Assembly (NCBI RefSeq): GCF_017104645.1
Contig: NZ_JAAGPF010000054.1
Span: 1 to 32,903 of the forward strand
DNA length: 32,903 nucleotides
Reading direction: 5' to 3'
Source of the DNA: Burkholderia sp. Ac-20379
GTDB taxonomy: Bacteria; Pseudomonadota; Gammaproteobacteria; Burkholderiales; Burkholderiaceae
Shown here: piece after piece, positions 16,611-25,152 of the stretch
Layout: each line of letters begins with the position of its first letter
Numbering within the stretch: the stretch's first letter is position 1
Notes under the pieces: generated by a model
Databases searched by the model: none
What the model saw: only the letters and a program-made list of their open reading frames with translations
What the model was told of the DNA's origin: nothing
Made by a program: the position numbers and the translations under genes

Positions 16611-17447
16611 ATGACCGATCTGACTTCCTCCCTCCCGGCCAGCGCGAGCGCCGACGCGCGGCGTCGCGGCCTGTCCCGGGCAACGCTCTATTGGTGGCTT
16701 TCGTGGGCCGTGCCGCTGGTGCTGGTGGTGCTCTGGGAGATCGGCGCGCGCACCGGCGTAATCGACCCGCAAGTGCTGCCCGCGCCGAGCCGCGTGGCGG
16801 AAACCGCGTGGGGCCTGATCGAATCGGGCGCGCTGTTCGTTCATCTCGGCGTGTCGCTGCTGCGCGCGGCCAGCGGCTTCCTGATCGGCGGCGCGGCGGG
16901 CTTCGTGCTCGGCGTGGCGGTGGGCTTCTCGCCGCTCACGCAGGCGCTGCTCGACCGCTCGATCCAGATGCTGCGCGCCGTGCCGTTTCTCGCGATGCTG
17001 CCGCTCGTGATCGTCTGGTTCGGCGTGGGCGAGACGGCGAAGATCTTCCTCGTGGCGCTCGCGGTGCTGTTCCCCATCTATATCAACACGGTGCTCGGCA
17101 TTCGCCAGATCGACCCGAAGCTGATGGAGCTCGGCAAGGTGGTGGGGCTGTCATGGCCGGCCGTCGTGCGCCGCATCATCCTGCCGGGCGCGATGCCGTC
17201 GATCCTGACCGGCGTGCGCTATGCGCTGGCCCATGCGTGGCTCGCGCTGGTGATCGCCGAGACGCTGGCGACCACCAAGGGCATCGGCTTCCTCGCGATG
17301 GACGCGCGCGAATTCCTGCAGACCGACATCATCGTGCTGACGATCGTGATCTACGCGGTGATCGGCGTGGTGGCCGACGCACTGGCCCGCGCGCTCGAAA
17401 CGCGCCTGCTGGCCTGGCATCCGAACTTTGCGAAGGAGTCCCGTTGA
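16611..17447 (+). CDS. Sulfonate-type ABC transporter permease (SsuC-like)
   Basis: A 278-residue inner-membrane permease of the NitT/TauT/SsuC family with about six membrane segments. The EAA-type loop contacting the ATPase is visible around ELGKVVGLSWPAVVRRIILP (about residues 172-191). AMPSILTGVRYALAHAWLAL and the HPNF C terminus are typical of aliphatic sulfonate permeases. It is the first gene of a tight block with the ATPase gene, whose ATG overlaps this stop (TGATG). Import of sulfonates or sulfate esters is the likely role; substrate range cannot be read from the permease alone. Confidence 0.88.
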   Translation: MTDLTSSLPASASADARRRGLSRATLYWWLSWAVPLVLVVLWEIGARTGVIDPQVLPAPSRVAETAWGLIESGALFVHLGVSLLRAASGFLIGGAAGFVLGVAVGFSPLTQALLDRSIQMLRAVPFLAMLPLVIVWFGVGETAKIFLVALAVLFPIYINTVLGIRQIDPKLMELGKVVGLSWPAVVRRIILPGAMPSILTGVRYALAHAWLALVIAETLATTKGIGFLAMDAREFLQTDIIVLTIVIYAVIGVVADALARALETRLLAWHPNFAKESR

Positions 17448-18193
17448 TGAGCACCGCCGATTACGCCACGCCGGTGGCGGCCGCACCGGCGCAAGCCGCC
17501 GCCGATCGTTTCGCGGGCGAGCCGCTGGCGGTCTCCGTCTCCGGGCTGCGCCGCCGTTATGGCTCGCGCGTCGTGATCGATGCGCTCGATCTGCAGATTC
17601 GCGAAGGCGAATTCGTCGCGCTGCTGGGCGAAAGCGGCTGCGGCAAGACCACCTTGCTGCGCGCGCTCGCCGGCCTCGACGCCGCCGATGCGGGCCGGAT
17701 TCATACGCCGCGCCGCGCGGCCGTGGTGTTCCAGGAGCACCGGCTGCTGCCGTGGGCGCGCGTGCACGAGAACGTCGTGCTCGGCAACGAGCGCACGGTG
17801 GGCCGCGCCGGCGCCGATCGCGCGCTGGCCGAAGTGGGCCTGGCGGGCCGCGAGGAGGATTGGCCCCGCAACCTGTCGGGCGGCCAGGCGCAGCGCGTCG
17901 CGCTGGCCCGGGCGCTGGTGCACGACCCGAAGCTGCTGCTGCTCGACGAGCCGTTCGCCGCGCTCGACGCGCTGACCCGCATCAAGATGCATGGGCTGGT
18001 CAAGGAGCTGGTGGCGCGGCACCGGCCGGGCGTGCTGCTCGTCACGCACGACGTGGACGAAGCGGTGGCGCTCGCCGACCGGATTCTCGTGATGCGGGCC
18101 GGCCGCATCGCCGACGTGCACCTGCCCGCGGACACCGATCCGAAGGCGTTGCGCGAAGCGCTGCTGGCCTCGCTGGGCGTGCAACTGCACTGA
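17447..18193 (+). CDS. Sulfonate-type ABC transporter ATPase (SsuB-like)
   Basis: A 248-residue ATPase with Walker A GESGCGKTT (61-69), a Q-loop in FQEHRLLPW, signature LSGGQ (143-147), Walker B LLLLDEP (163-169) and the switch His201. The motif spacing and the FQEHRLLPW sequence are typical of SsuB. An AAGGAGT ribosome site lies inside the end of the permease gene, and the start overlaps the permease stop by one base, so the two are translationally coupled. It energises the permease encoded just upstream together with the binding protein encoded downstream. Confidence 0.9.
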   Translation: MSTADYATPVAAAPAQAAADRFAGEPLAVSVSGLRRRYGSRVVIDALDLQIREGEFVALLGESGCGKTTLLRALAGLDAADAGRIHTPRRAAVVFQEHRLLPWARVHENVVLGNERTVGRAGADRALAEVGLAGREEDWPRNLSGGQAQRVALARALVHDPKLLLLDEPFAALDALTRIKMHGLVKELVARHRPGVLLVTHDVDEAVALADRILVMRAGRIADVHLPADTDPKALREALLASLGVQLH

Positions 18194-18362
18194 CTGACGC
18201 CCGCGCGCCGCGCATCGCCGCGGCGCACTCCCCGAATCCGATGGACGACGGCCCGAGCGCGCCGCGCGGCTCGTCGCGCCTTGCGCAAGCGTGTGCGCAG
18301 ACGCCGCCGCTATCCCGACACCGATATCGCAACACGCACCCGAGTAGACCAAGGAAACACGC

Positions 18363-19370
18363 ATGAACGATTTCACGTTGAGCCGCCGCCATCTGCTGCG
18401 CACCGCGGGCGGCCTGCTGGCCGGCGCGGCCACCGGGATCCTGCCCGCCGCCGCGTTCGCGGACACGCCGCGCAAGCCGACCCGCAACACCGACACGGTG
18501 CGGATCGGCTGGGGCCACGGCAGCCTGTCGCTGCTTGCCAAGCAGAGCGAAACATTTTCGAAGACGCTGGCCGGGCAGGGCATCAAGGTCGAATGGGTCG
18601 GCCCGTTCCCGAACCACGCACCGTCGCTGCAGGCGGTGATCGGCGGCAGCGCCGATTTCGGCTTCTGGGGCTCGACGACGCCCGCGCTGGCCGCGATGCT
18701 GGCCGGCGCGCCGCTGGTGTTCAACGAGTTCAACATCTACTCGCCGCGTTCGACGGCGATCATCGTCAAGAAGTCGAGCGGCATCAATTCGGTGGCCGAT
18801 CTGGTCGGCAAGAAGGTGGCGATCAACCGCTCGGGCCTCGGCGAATTCCTGCTGGTGGCGGCGCTCGAGCAGCACCATATCGACCGCAGCAAGGTGGAAT
18901 TCGTCTATCTGAACCCGCCCGACGCCGGCCCCGCCTTCGCGCAGGGCAAGGTGGACGCGTGGTCGATGTGGTCGCCGGCCGTCGACATCGCGCGCTTCGC
19001 GACCGATTCGAAGGACATCTTCAACGAAGGCCGCGACCTCAATTTCCTGATCGACTTCAACTCGCTCGTCACGCGCCGCAAGTTCAGCGAGGAGAATTCG
19101 GCGCTGGTGCGCGCGGTGATCGACGCCTACGTGAGCGTGGGCAACTGGCAATCGACGCATTCCGTGGAGTCCGAAAAGCTCGCGCAGGACGACGCCGGTT
19201 ACCCGAATCAGGTGCGCGATTACCTGGCGAGCCTGAAGCGCCAGAACAAGTTCTACGAAGCCGACAACACCGAATTCCGCGCCCGCTTCCAGCGCGCCGC
19301 GGATTGGCTGGCCGAGCGCCAGATCATTCGCTCGAAGGTCAATGTCGGCGATTACTGCGTCCGCGTCTGA
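18363..19370 (+). CDS. Sulfonate ABC transporter substrate-binding protein (SsuA-like, Tat exported)
   Basis: A 335-residue periplasmic binding protein of the NMT1/THI5/SsuA fold. The N terminus LSRRHLLRTAGG followed by a hydrophobic stretch and AFA is a twin-arginine signal, so export is probably in the folded state. The segments IGWGHGSLSLLAKQ and GGSADFGFWGSTTP are typical ligand-pocket regions of sulfonate-binding proteins. The ATG at 18363 follows AAGGAAAC. A 169-base gap separates it from the ATPase, and only 13 bases separate it from the next monooxygenase, which supports one operon. Confidence 0.88.
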   Translation: MNDFTLSRRHLLRTAGGLLAGAATGILPAAAFADTPRKPTRNTDTVRIGWGHGSLSLLAKQSETFSKTLAGQGIKVEWVGPFPNHAPSLQAVIGGSADFGFWGSTTPALAAMLAGAPLVFNEFNIYSPRSTAIIVKKSSGINSVADLVGKKVAINRSGLGEFLLVAALEQHHIDRSKVEFVYLNPPDAGPAFAQGKVDAWSMWSPAVDIARFATDSKDIFNEGRDLNFLIDFNSLVTRRKFSEENSALVRAVIDAYVSVGNWQSTHSVESEKLAQDDAGYPNQVRDYLASLKRQNKFYEADNTEFRARFQRAADWLAERQIIRSKVNVGDYCVRV

Positions 19371-19383
19371 CCGGGAGATCCTC

Positions 19384-20751
19384 ATGACCGCACCTCGCCA
19401 TCTGCGCCTCGGCGTCAATGTCCTCGCGTCGGGCCGGCACGATGCCGCCTGGAAGACGTTCGACGACAAGCGCCGCCTGCCGACCGACATCGACCATTTC
19501 GTGACGATCGCGAAATCGGCCGAACGCGCGCTGCTCGACGCGATCTTCCTGGCCGACGGCCCCGGCGGCCTCGTGTCGGAATCCTACACACGGCCGTGGC
19601 GCGCGCTCGATCCGGCGGTGCTGATCGCCAACCTGGCGGCGCACACGCGCAACATCGGGCTGGTGTGCACCACCACGTCGCTGTTCGGGCATCCGTATAC
19701 GATCGCGCGCCAGATCGCGTCGGTCGATCACATGAGCCGCGGCCGCGCGGCCTGGAACGTGATCACGTCGCAGAATCCGCCGGCGCTCGATGCGTACGGC
19801 ATCGAGCACGGCTGGAACCAGGAAACGCGTTACCAGCGCGCCGAGGAGTTCGTGAAGATCGTCACGGCGTTCTGGGACAGCACGCCCGACGAGGCCGTGG
19901 TGGCCGATCCGGACACGACCGTCTATCTCGATCCGTCGAAGCTGCGCAAGCTCGATTTCCGCGGCGAGCATTTCTCGGCGCGCGGCGCGCTGTCGGTGCC
20001 GGAAACGCCGCAGGGCCGCCCGGTGATCTTTCAGGCCGGGCAATCGGCCGACAGCCGCGCGTTCGGCGCGCGCTACGCGGACGCGTTGTTCACGGGCCAG
20101 CGGATCATCGAGGGCGCGCGCACGTTCTATCGCGAGGTCAAGGCGCTGGCGGCCGGTTACGGCAGGAATCCCGATCATCTGCTGGTGATGCCGGGGCTGT
20201 TCCCGATCCTCGGCTCGACCGACGACGAGGCCCGCCGCCACAAGCGCGCGCTCGACGACCAGCTCGATTCGGTCGCGCTGCGCAAGGAACTGGCGCGCCA
20301 TCTGGCCGTCGATCCCGCGCTGCTGGCCGATCTGGACGGGCCGATTCCGTACGCGGCCACCGAGGCGAACGCGGAGCAGGTGCCGGTGGCGTCGCGCTGG
20401 CATCGCAACGAGATGCTCAAGGAAGCGAAGCAGAACGCATGGAATATCCGCGAGCTGCTGTTCTCGAACATCACGGGCGGGCACCGGATTTTCGTCGGTA
20501 CGCCTGAAGGCTTCGCGCACGACATGGTGCACTGGCTCGACACGCAGGCTACCGACGGCTTCAACCTGAACATCGACGTGCAGCCGACCGGCCTCGACCT
20601 GATCGCCGACGAGGTGATCCCGGTGCTGCAGAAGCTTGGCCGCTTTCGCACCGCCTACGAAGGCACCACGCTGCGCGACAACCTCGGGCTGCCGCGCTAC
20701 GACGCGCGGGCCGGCAACGTGCAGGCCCGCGCGCTCGACGCGGCCGCCTGA
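19384..20751 (+). CDS. NtaA/DszA-family flavin-dependent (LLM) monooxygenase 2
   Basis: A 455-residue luciferase-like monooxygenase, clearly a relative of the first one (about 450 residues each, with SVDHMSRGRAAWNVITS in the same place and QAGQSADSRAFGARYADALF further on) but well diverged, so the two probably act on different substrates or steps. The ATG at 19384 follows GGGAGATC and begins 13 bases after the binding-protein stop. Enzymes of this group need reduced FMN; no dedicated flavin reductase is seen beside it. Confidence 0.87.
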   Translation: MTAPRHLRLGVNVLASGRHDAAWKTFDDKRRLPTDIDHFVTIAKSAERALLDAIFLADGPGGLVSESYTRPWRALDPAVLIANLAAHTRNIGLVCTTTSLFGHPYTIARQIASVDHMSRGRAAWNVITSQNPPALDAYGIEHGWNQETRYQRAEEFVKIVTAFWDSTPDEAVVADPDTTVYLDPSKLRKLDFRGEHFSARGALSVPETPQGRPVIFQAGQSADSRAFGARYADALFTGQRIIEGARTFYREVKALAAGYGRNPDHLLVMPGLFPILGSTDDEARRHKRALDDQLDSVALRKELARHLAVDPALLADLDGPIPYAATEANAEQVPVASRWHRNEMLKEAKQNAWNIRELLFSNITGGHRIFVGTPEGFAHDMVHWLDTQATDGFNLNIDVQPTGLDLIADEVIPVLQKLGRFRTAYEGTTLRDNLGLPRYDARAGNVQARALDAAA

Positions 20752-20790
20752 GCGGCGGCCGCTTTCACCCTCTACGGAAACCGATCGACC

Positions 20791-22086
20791 ATGTCCGATA
20801 CCGATTTCACCGCCGACCTCGAACGGCCCGGCGTGCACCTGTCTCAGCCTGAACCGGCGGCGCCTGCGGCCAACGTGCCGCCGTATCTTTCCGCGTTGTC
20901 CGTGCGGCTCGGCTTCGCGGCGCAATTGGCCGAGATCGGCCGCACCGCAGCGGCGCGCGACCTGACGCAGGCGCTGCCGCATGCCGAGATCGCCGCGCTG
21001 AAGGCAGCCGGCGCGGGCGCGCTGCGCCTGGCCACCGATGCCGGCGGCCACGGGCTGTCGCTGTCCGAACTGTTCGCGGTGGCGCGCGACATCGCCGCGG
21101 CCGATTCGAACATTGCGCACGCGTTCCGCAATCACTTCTTCCAGATCGAGGCGGCGCTGCGCCGGCCCGCGCATCCGTTCCACGCGCAGGTGCTCGGCAT
21201 CGCCGGGCAGCGGAAAACGGTGGGCCTGAGCTTCACCGAAACCGACGTCAAGGAAGCCGGCGCGCGTCCGACGCGCGTGCTGAACCGCCTCGAATGGGAT
21301 GCGCGGCGCGAGGCTTATATCGGCTCGGGCGACAAGGTGTACGCCACCGGCAATCTGTACAACGATGCGTTTGTCGGCACCGCGATCGAAAGCCGGCGCG
21401 GCGAGACGGTGCAATACGTGCTGCCGCGCGGCGAGGGCGTGGCGAACGACGACGACTGGCAGGGCTTCGGCCAGCGGCTGACCGGCTCGGGCACGGCGCG
21501 CTTTCGCGAGGTGGCGGTGCCCGCGTCGAACGTGCACCCGCTCGATCCGCCCGATCGCGAGGGCGCCGCGCCGTGGAAATTCACGTTCCACCAGGTGTAT
21601 CTGACCAACTGCATCGCCGGCATCGTGCGCCGCATCGCGGCCGATGCGGCCGACGTGCTGCGCAGCCGCGGGCGCAATTTCTATCACGGCGAGGCCGCGC
21701 ATCCGTCGGACGAAGCCGTGCTGCAGGCGCAGCTCGGGCGGATTCGCGCCTATGCGGCCAGCGTCGAGGCGACGATCGATCGCACCATCGCGAAGTTGCA
21801 GCTTGCGTGGGATTCGAGCGGCACGGACGCGGAATACGAGACGGTGCTCGCGGCCTCGCTGTCGGCCGCCGAGGCGAAGGTGGTGATCGACGAACTGGCG
21901 CCGCAGATCGCGAGCTGGCTGATCGATCTCGGCTCCGGCTCGGTGGTGTCGCGCCGCAACGGGCTCGACCGTCACTGGCGCAACATCAAAGTGATTGCCT
22001 CGCACAATCCGCGGCTCTACAAGGAGCGCTTTCTCGGGCAGAACCAACTGAACGGCGCATTGCCGCCGACCGGGGCGTTTTTCTGA
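20791..22086 (+). CDS. Acyl-CoA dehydrogenase-fold flavin monooxygenase (DszC/SfnB-like)
   Basis: A 431-residue protein of the acyl-CoA dehydrogenase fold. GLSFTETDVKEAG, GDKVYATGNLYNDAFVG and the C-terminal HNPRLYKERFLGQNQLNG segment match the DszC/SfnB sulfur-acquisition group rather than beta-oxidation enzymes; it lacks an obvious catalytic glutamate context for acyl-CoA dehydrogenation. DszC-type enzymes use reduced FMN and oxygen to oxidise organic sulfur. It follows the second LLM monooxygenase by 39 bases and ends the plus-strand operon. Pairing of DszA-like and DszC-like enzymes suggests stepwise oxidation and cleavage of an organosulfur compound; substrate unknown. Confidence 0.82.
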   Translation: MSDTDFTADLERPGVHLSQPEPAAPAANVPPYLSALSVRLGFAAQLAEIGRTAAARDLTQALPHAEIAALKAAGAGALRLATDAGGHGLSLSELFAVARDIAAADSNIAHAFRNHFFQIEAALRRPAHPFHAQVLGIAGQRKTVGLSFTETDVKEAGARPTRVLNRLEWDARREAYIGSGDKVYATGNLYNDAFVGTAIESRRGETVQYVLPRGEGVANDDDWQGFGQRLTGSGTARFREVAVPASNVHPLDPPDREGAAPWKFTFHQVYLTNCIAGIVRRIAADAADVLRSRGRNFYHGEAAHPSDEAVLQAQLGRIRAYAASVEATIDRTIAKLQLAWDSSGTDAEYETVLAASLSAAEAKVVIDELAPQIASWLIDLGSGSVVSRRNGLDRHWRNIKVIASHNPRLYKERFLGQNQLNGALPPTGAFF

Positions 22087-22095
22087 CGAGAACGC

Positions 22096-22116
22096 AGGCG
22101 CGCGTGCGGCGCGCCT
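22096..22116. terminator. Stem-loop between convergent organosulfur operons
   Basis: AGGCGCGC (22096-22103) and GCGCGCCT (22109-22116) form a perfect eight-base stem with a five-base loop in the 43-base gap between the two converging operons. There is no T tract on either side, so terminator function is plausible but unproven. Confidence 0.4.
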
Positions 22117-22129
22117 CGGTACCGCGGAT

Positions 22130-23068
22130 TCAGTTCAATGCCACCGCCGCCGCGGCGCCCACCGGCGTGCCCTCGATCGCGACCGAAGCCCGGCCGTCCG
22201 GCCCCACCGGCACATCGCCCACCAGCGTGGTGCGATACAACTGCCGATCGAAGTCGAGATCGAAGATGTCGGTGGGCGCCAGATGCGCGGTCGAGCGGTT
22301 GTCCCAGAACGCCAGGCTGCGCGGCTCCCACTTGAAGCGCACCGTGAACTCGGGCCGCGTGACGTGTTCCCACAGCAGTTCGAGCAGCGCCTGGCTTTCG
22401 CGCGCGCTCACGCCGACGATCGATTTCAGAAAGCTCGGGCTGACATACAGCGCACGTTCGCCCGTCTCCGGGTGAATCCGCACCAGCGGGTGCTCGGTCA
22501 CGAGCGCGCGCCGTTCCACGGCCTCGGCATAGCCGGCCGTGGCGTTCGCGCCGGCGGGCGGCGTGAAGCGGTGAATGCCGCGCAGGCCGTCGACGAGCCG
22601 CTGGATCGGCGCGGACAGCGTTTCGTAGGCGCGCACGAGGTTGGTCCATTGCGTGTCGCCGCCGTACGGCGGAATCGTCACGCCGCGCAGGATCGACGCC
22701 CACGGCGGGTTGACGGCGGCCGTCACGTCGGTGTGCCAGCCCGTCCACGGGCGGCGCACCGGCTGCCCCTCGTAGCGCGTGGCCTGGCGATGCTTCGAGA
22801 TCGAATAGACCTCGGGATGCCCGTCGACGTGGCCGAACACCGGGTGGCCGAGCGTCAGCTCTCCGAACTGTTCGGAGAACGCCACATGTTGCTCGTGCGT
22901 CAGGAACTGCTCGCGGAAAAACACCACGCGCCACTTCAGCAGCGCGCCGCGAATCGCGGCGATTTCGACCGCGTCGAGCGGGCGGGTCAGGTCGACGCCG
23001 CGGATTTCCGCGCCGATATGCGCGGACAGCGGAATCACGTCGAGCGACGACGATACGGCCTGGTTCAT
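22130..23068 (-). CDS. TauD/TfdA-family Fe(II)/2-oxoglutarate dioxygenase 1
   Basis: A 312-residue dioxygenase. The metal triad is visible: His112 and Asp114 in WHTDVT, and His262 in WDNRSTAHLA; an arginine near 279 should hold 2-oxoglutarate. TauD-group enzymes hydroxylate the carbon next to a sulfonate or sulfate ester, which then releases sulfite or sulfate and an aldehyde. The start at 23068 (MNQAVSSSLD) follows GGAGA. It is the last gene of the minus-strand operon, 170 bases after the second dioxygenase gene. Alkylsulfatase (AtsK-like) and taurine-like activities are both possible. Confidence 0.88.
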   Translation of the reverse strand: MNQAVSSSLDVIPLSAHIGAEIRGVDLTRPLDAVEIAAIRGALLKWRVVFFREQFLTHEQHVAFSEQFGELTLGHPVFGHVDGHPEVYSISKHRQATRYEGQPVRRPWTGWHTDVTAAVNPPWASILRGVTIPPYGGDTQWTNLVRAYETLSAPIQRLVDGLRGIHRFTPPAGANATAGYAEAVERRALVTEHPLVRIHPETGERALYVSPSFLKSIVGVSARESQALLELLWEHVTRPEFTVRFKWEPRSLAFWDNRSTAHLAPTDIFDLDFDRQLYRTTLVGDVPVGPDGRASVAIEGTPVGAAAAVALN

Positions 23069-23185
23069 GCGGATTCTCCGATCGGGGCGGGGCGGACAGG
23101 CAACGCCGGGATCGGCGTCGCCGGACAATTCAGTCAACCGAAACATCTGGCGGCGGCCCGCCGTGGCGCGGCAGCGGGCTGCTGG

Positions 23186-23209
23186 GGGCCGGCCTCGCCG
23201 CGCCGGCCC
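23186..23209. other. GC-rich stem-loop between the two TauD-family genes
   Basis: GGGCCGGC (23186-23193) pairs perfectly with GCCGGCCC (23202-23209) around an eight-base loop in the 170-base gap between the dioxygenase genes. It has no T tract. It could stabilise an mRNA end or reduce readthrough into the last gene. Confidence 0.35.
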
Positions 23210-23238
23210 GGCGCGGCCGGCGGCCGAATCGCGACGCG

Positions 23239-24192
23239 TCATTGCAGCGTGGCGTTGAGGCCTTTCAGCGCGACGCTGTGGCGGCCGTCCACGCTGACCG
23301 GCACGTCGCCGTGCACGGTGGCGCGGCGCACCACGCGACGCGCGTCGCCGTAATCGTTGATCGCGTAGTGCTGGGTGGCGCGGTTGTCCCAGATCGCCAC
23401 GTCGCCCTCGCGCCAGTTCCAGCGCACGGTGTTCTCGAGGCGCGTCACGTGTTCGTGCAGCACCTGCAGCAGATGCGCTGAATCGCTGGCCGACAGGCCC
23501 TTGAGCCGCTGCACGAAGTGGCCGAGCACGAGCGTGCGCTCGCCCGTGACCGGGTGCACGCGCACCACCGGGTGCTCGGTTTCGTAGACGGTGGACGTGA
23601 ACACCTCGCGGTAGCGCTTGAGCTGATCCGAATCGGCGTTGACGTGCGAGGCGGCGTAGTCGTAGGCGTTGGTGTGCAGCGCCCACAGCGTGTCCACCAG
23701 CTCGCGCAGCGCGGTCGGCAGGTTGGTGTACGCGGTGGCCGTGTTGGCCCAGACGGTGTCGCCGCCGGCCGGCGGAATTACCACCGCGCGCAGGATCGAT
23801 ACCTTCGGGTAGGCGTCGACGAAGGTCACGTCGGTGTGCCAGGAATTGGCGCGCGCGCCGTGCGCCGAATCGAGTTCGAGCAGGCCGGCGCTGCCGTCGA
23901 CGGACGGCACGGTGGGGTGGGCTACCGTCTCGCCGAAGCGGCGTGCGAACGCTTCCTGCGCGGCGTCGTCGAGGTGCTGCTGGCCACGGAAGAACAGCAC
24001 CTTGTGCGTGTGCAGCGCATCGAGCAGCGCGTCGAACGTGGCGTCGTCGATGTCGCCCGACAGTTTGACATCTGAAATTTCCGCGCCGATCCGGCCGGCG
24101 ACGCGCCGCAATGCGAGCGGCGAGACCTGCGAGCGGGGGGCGTGGGCGGCGGCTTGCGGCGCGTGCGAGTGGGCGATCTGAACGTCGGACAT
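23239..24192 (-). CDS. TauD/TfdA-family Fe(II)/2-oxoglutarate dioxygenase 2
   Basis: A 317-residue dioxygenase with the metal triad His119/Asp121 (SWHTDVTF) and His275 (WDNRATQHYA), and the conserved RRVVRRATVHGD 2-oxoglutarate arginine region near the C terminus. That RATVHGD ending and the long histidine/alanine-rich N-terminal tail (first 20 residues) distinguish it from dioxygenase 1, so the pair are paralogues with likely different substrates. The start at 24192 (MSDVQIAHSH) follows GGAGA. It lies 117 bases downstream of the ATPase gene of the same strand, fitting an import-and-cleave operon for sulfonates or alkyl sulfates. Confidence 0.9.
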   Translation of the reverse strand: MSDVQIAHSHAPQAAAHAPRSQVSPLALRRVAGRIGAEISDVKLSGDIDDATFDALLDALHTHKVLFFRGQQHLDDAAQEAFARRFGETVAHPTVPSVDGSAGLLELDSAHGARANSWHTDVTFVDAYPKVSILRAVVIPPAGGDTVWANTATAYTNLPTALRELVDTLWALHTNAYDYAASHVNADSDQLKRYREVFTSTVYETEHPVVRVHPVTGERTLVLGHFVQRLKGLSASDSAHLLQVLHEHVTRLENTVRWNWREGDVAIWDNRATQHYAINDYGDARRVVRRATVHGDVPVSVDGRHSVALKGLNATLQ

Positions 24193-24309
24193 CGGGTGTC
24201 TCCTTCGGTGGGGAAAGCGGTTCGGATATTCAAGCAGCGCGCGCGGCAAAACAGAACTGACGATTCGTCGTATCGATAGCGCCGGCGCGCGAAAAGCGCT
24301 CTCGGCGGC

Positions 24310-25152
24310 CTACCAGGCGAGCCGCCAGTTGCCGGCCGGCAGCGGCGCGGCCGCGACGGGCGGGGCGATGCGCGCGGTGGCGTCGTCGTCGCCGAGATCG
24401 CTGAGGATCGCGTCGCGCAGTTGCGCGAACGCCGCGCCGTTGCGGTCGCGCGAGCGCGGCAGATCGACGTCGACGATCCGCGCGATGCGGCCCGGGCGCG
24501 GCGCCATCGTCACGACGCGATCGCCGAGCCAGACGGCTTCGTCCACGTCGTGCGTGACGAGAATCATGGTGATGCGTTCCTGCTGCCAGATCCGCTGCAA
24601 CTCGTGCTGCATGCGCGTGCGCGTTTGGGCATCGAGCGCGCCGAACGGCTCGTCGAGCAACAGCAGCCGCGGCCGGTTCACGAGCCCGCGCGCGATCGCG
24701 ACGCGCTGCGCCATGCCGCCCGACAACTGGCTCGGATACGCCTGCTCGAAGCCGTTCAGGCCGACCAGCGCGATGTGCTCGGCCACGGCCGCGCGCCGCG
24801 CCTTCGCGTCGAGCGGCGAATTGCGCAGCGCCGCTTCCACGTTCTGCGCGACGGTCAGCCACGGGAACAGCCGGTGATCCTGGAACACGATGCCGCGTTG
24901 CAGCGAGGTGTCGCGTACGCGCTCGCCGCCCGCACGGATCTCGCCGTCGTAGTCGACGTCGAGCCCGGCGATCAGCCGCAGCAACGTGGATTTCCCGCAG
25001 CCGCTGGCGCCCACGATGCTGACGAATTCCCCGCCGCGCACGTGCAGCGAAATGTCGTCGAGCACGTCGAGCGCTTGCGCGCCCGCGCCGTGCGGCGCGT
25101 AGCGCTTGCGCACATGCTGGATGTCGAGCGAATCGGAGAGGTCGAGCGTCAT
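24310..25152 (-). CDS. Sulfonate/nitrate-type ABC transporter ATPase
   Basis: A 280-residue SsuB/TauB-type ATPase with Walker A GASGCGKST (48-56), FQDHRLFPW Q-loop, signature LSGGM (143-147), Walker B LLLLDEP (163-169) and switch His201. A C-terminal extension of about 50 residues rich in alanine and proline is longer than in the plus-strand ATPase. Its start overlaps the end of the upstream permease gene by four bases (ATGA). It is the only ATPase in this operon, so it presumably serves both permeases. Confidence 0.9.
   Translation of the reverse strand: MTLDLSDSLDIQHVRKRYAPHGAGAQALDVLDDISLHVRGGEFVSIVGASGCGKSTLLRLIAGLDVDYDGEIRAGGERVRDTSLQRGIVFQDHRLFPWLTVAQNVEAALRNSPLDAKARRAAVAEHIALVGLNGFEQAYPSQLSGGMAQRVAIARGLVNRPRLLLLDEPFGALDAQTRTRMQHELQRIWQQERITMILVTHDVDEAVWLGDRVVTMAPRPGRIARIVDVDLPRSRDRNGAAFAQLRDAILSDLGDDDATARIAPPVAAAPLPAGNWRLAW

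Noticed and set aside
19339-22047. Minus-strand open frame of 902 codons opposite the second LLM monooxygenase and DszC-like genes
   Set aside because: No ribosome site or domain; it mirrors two strong plus-strand genes and is Arg/His-rich as expected for an antisense shadow.
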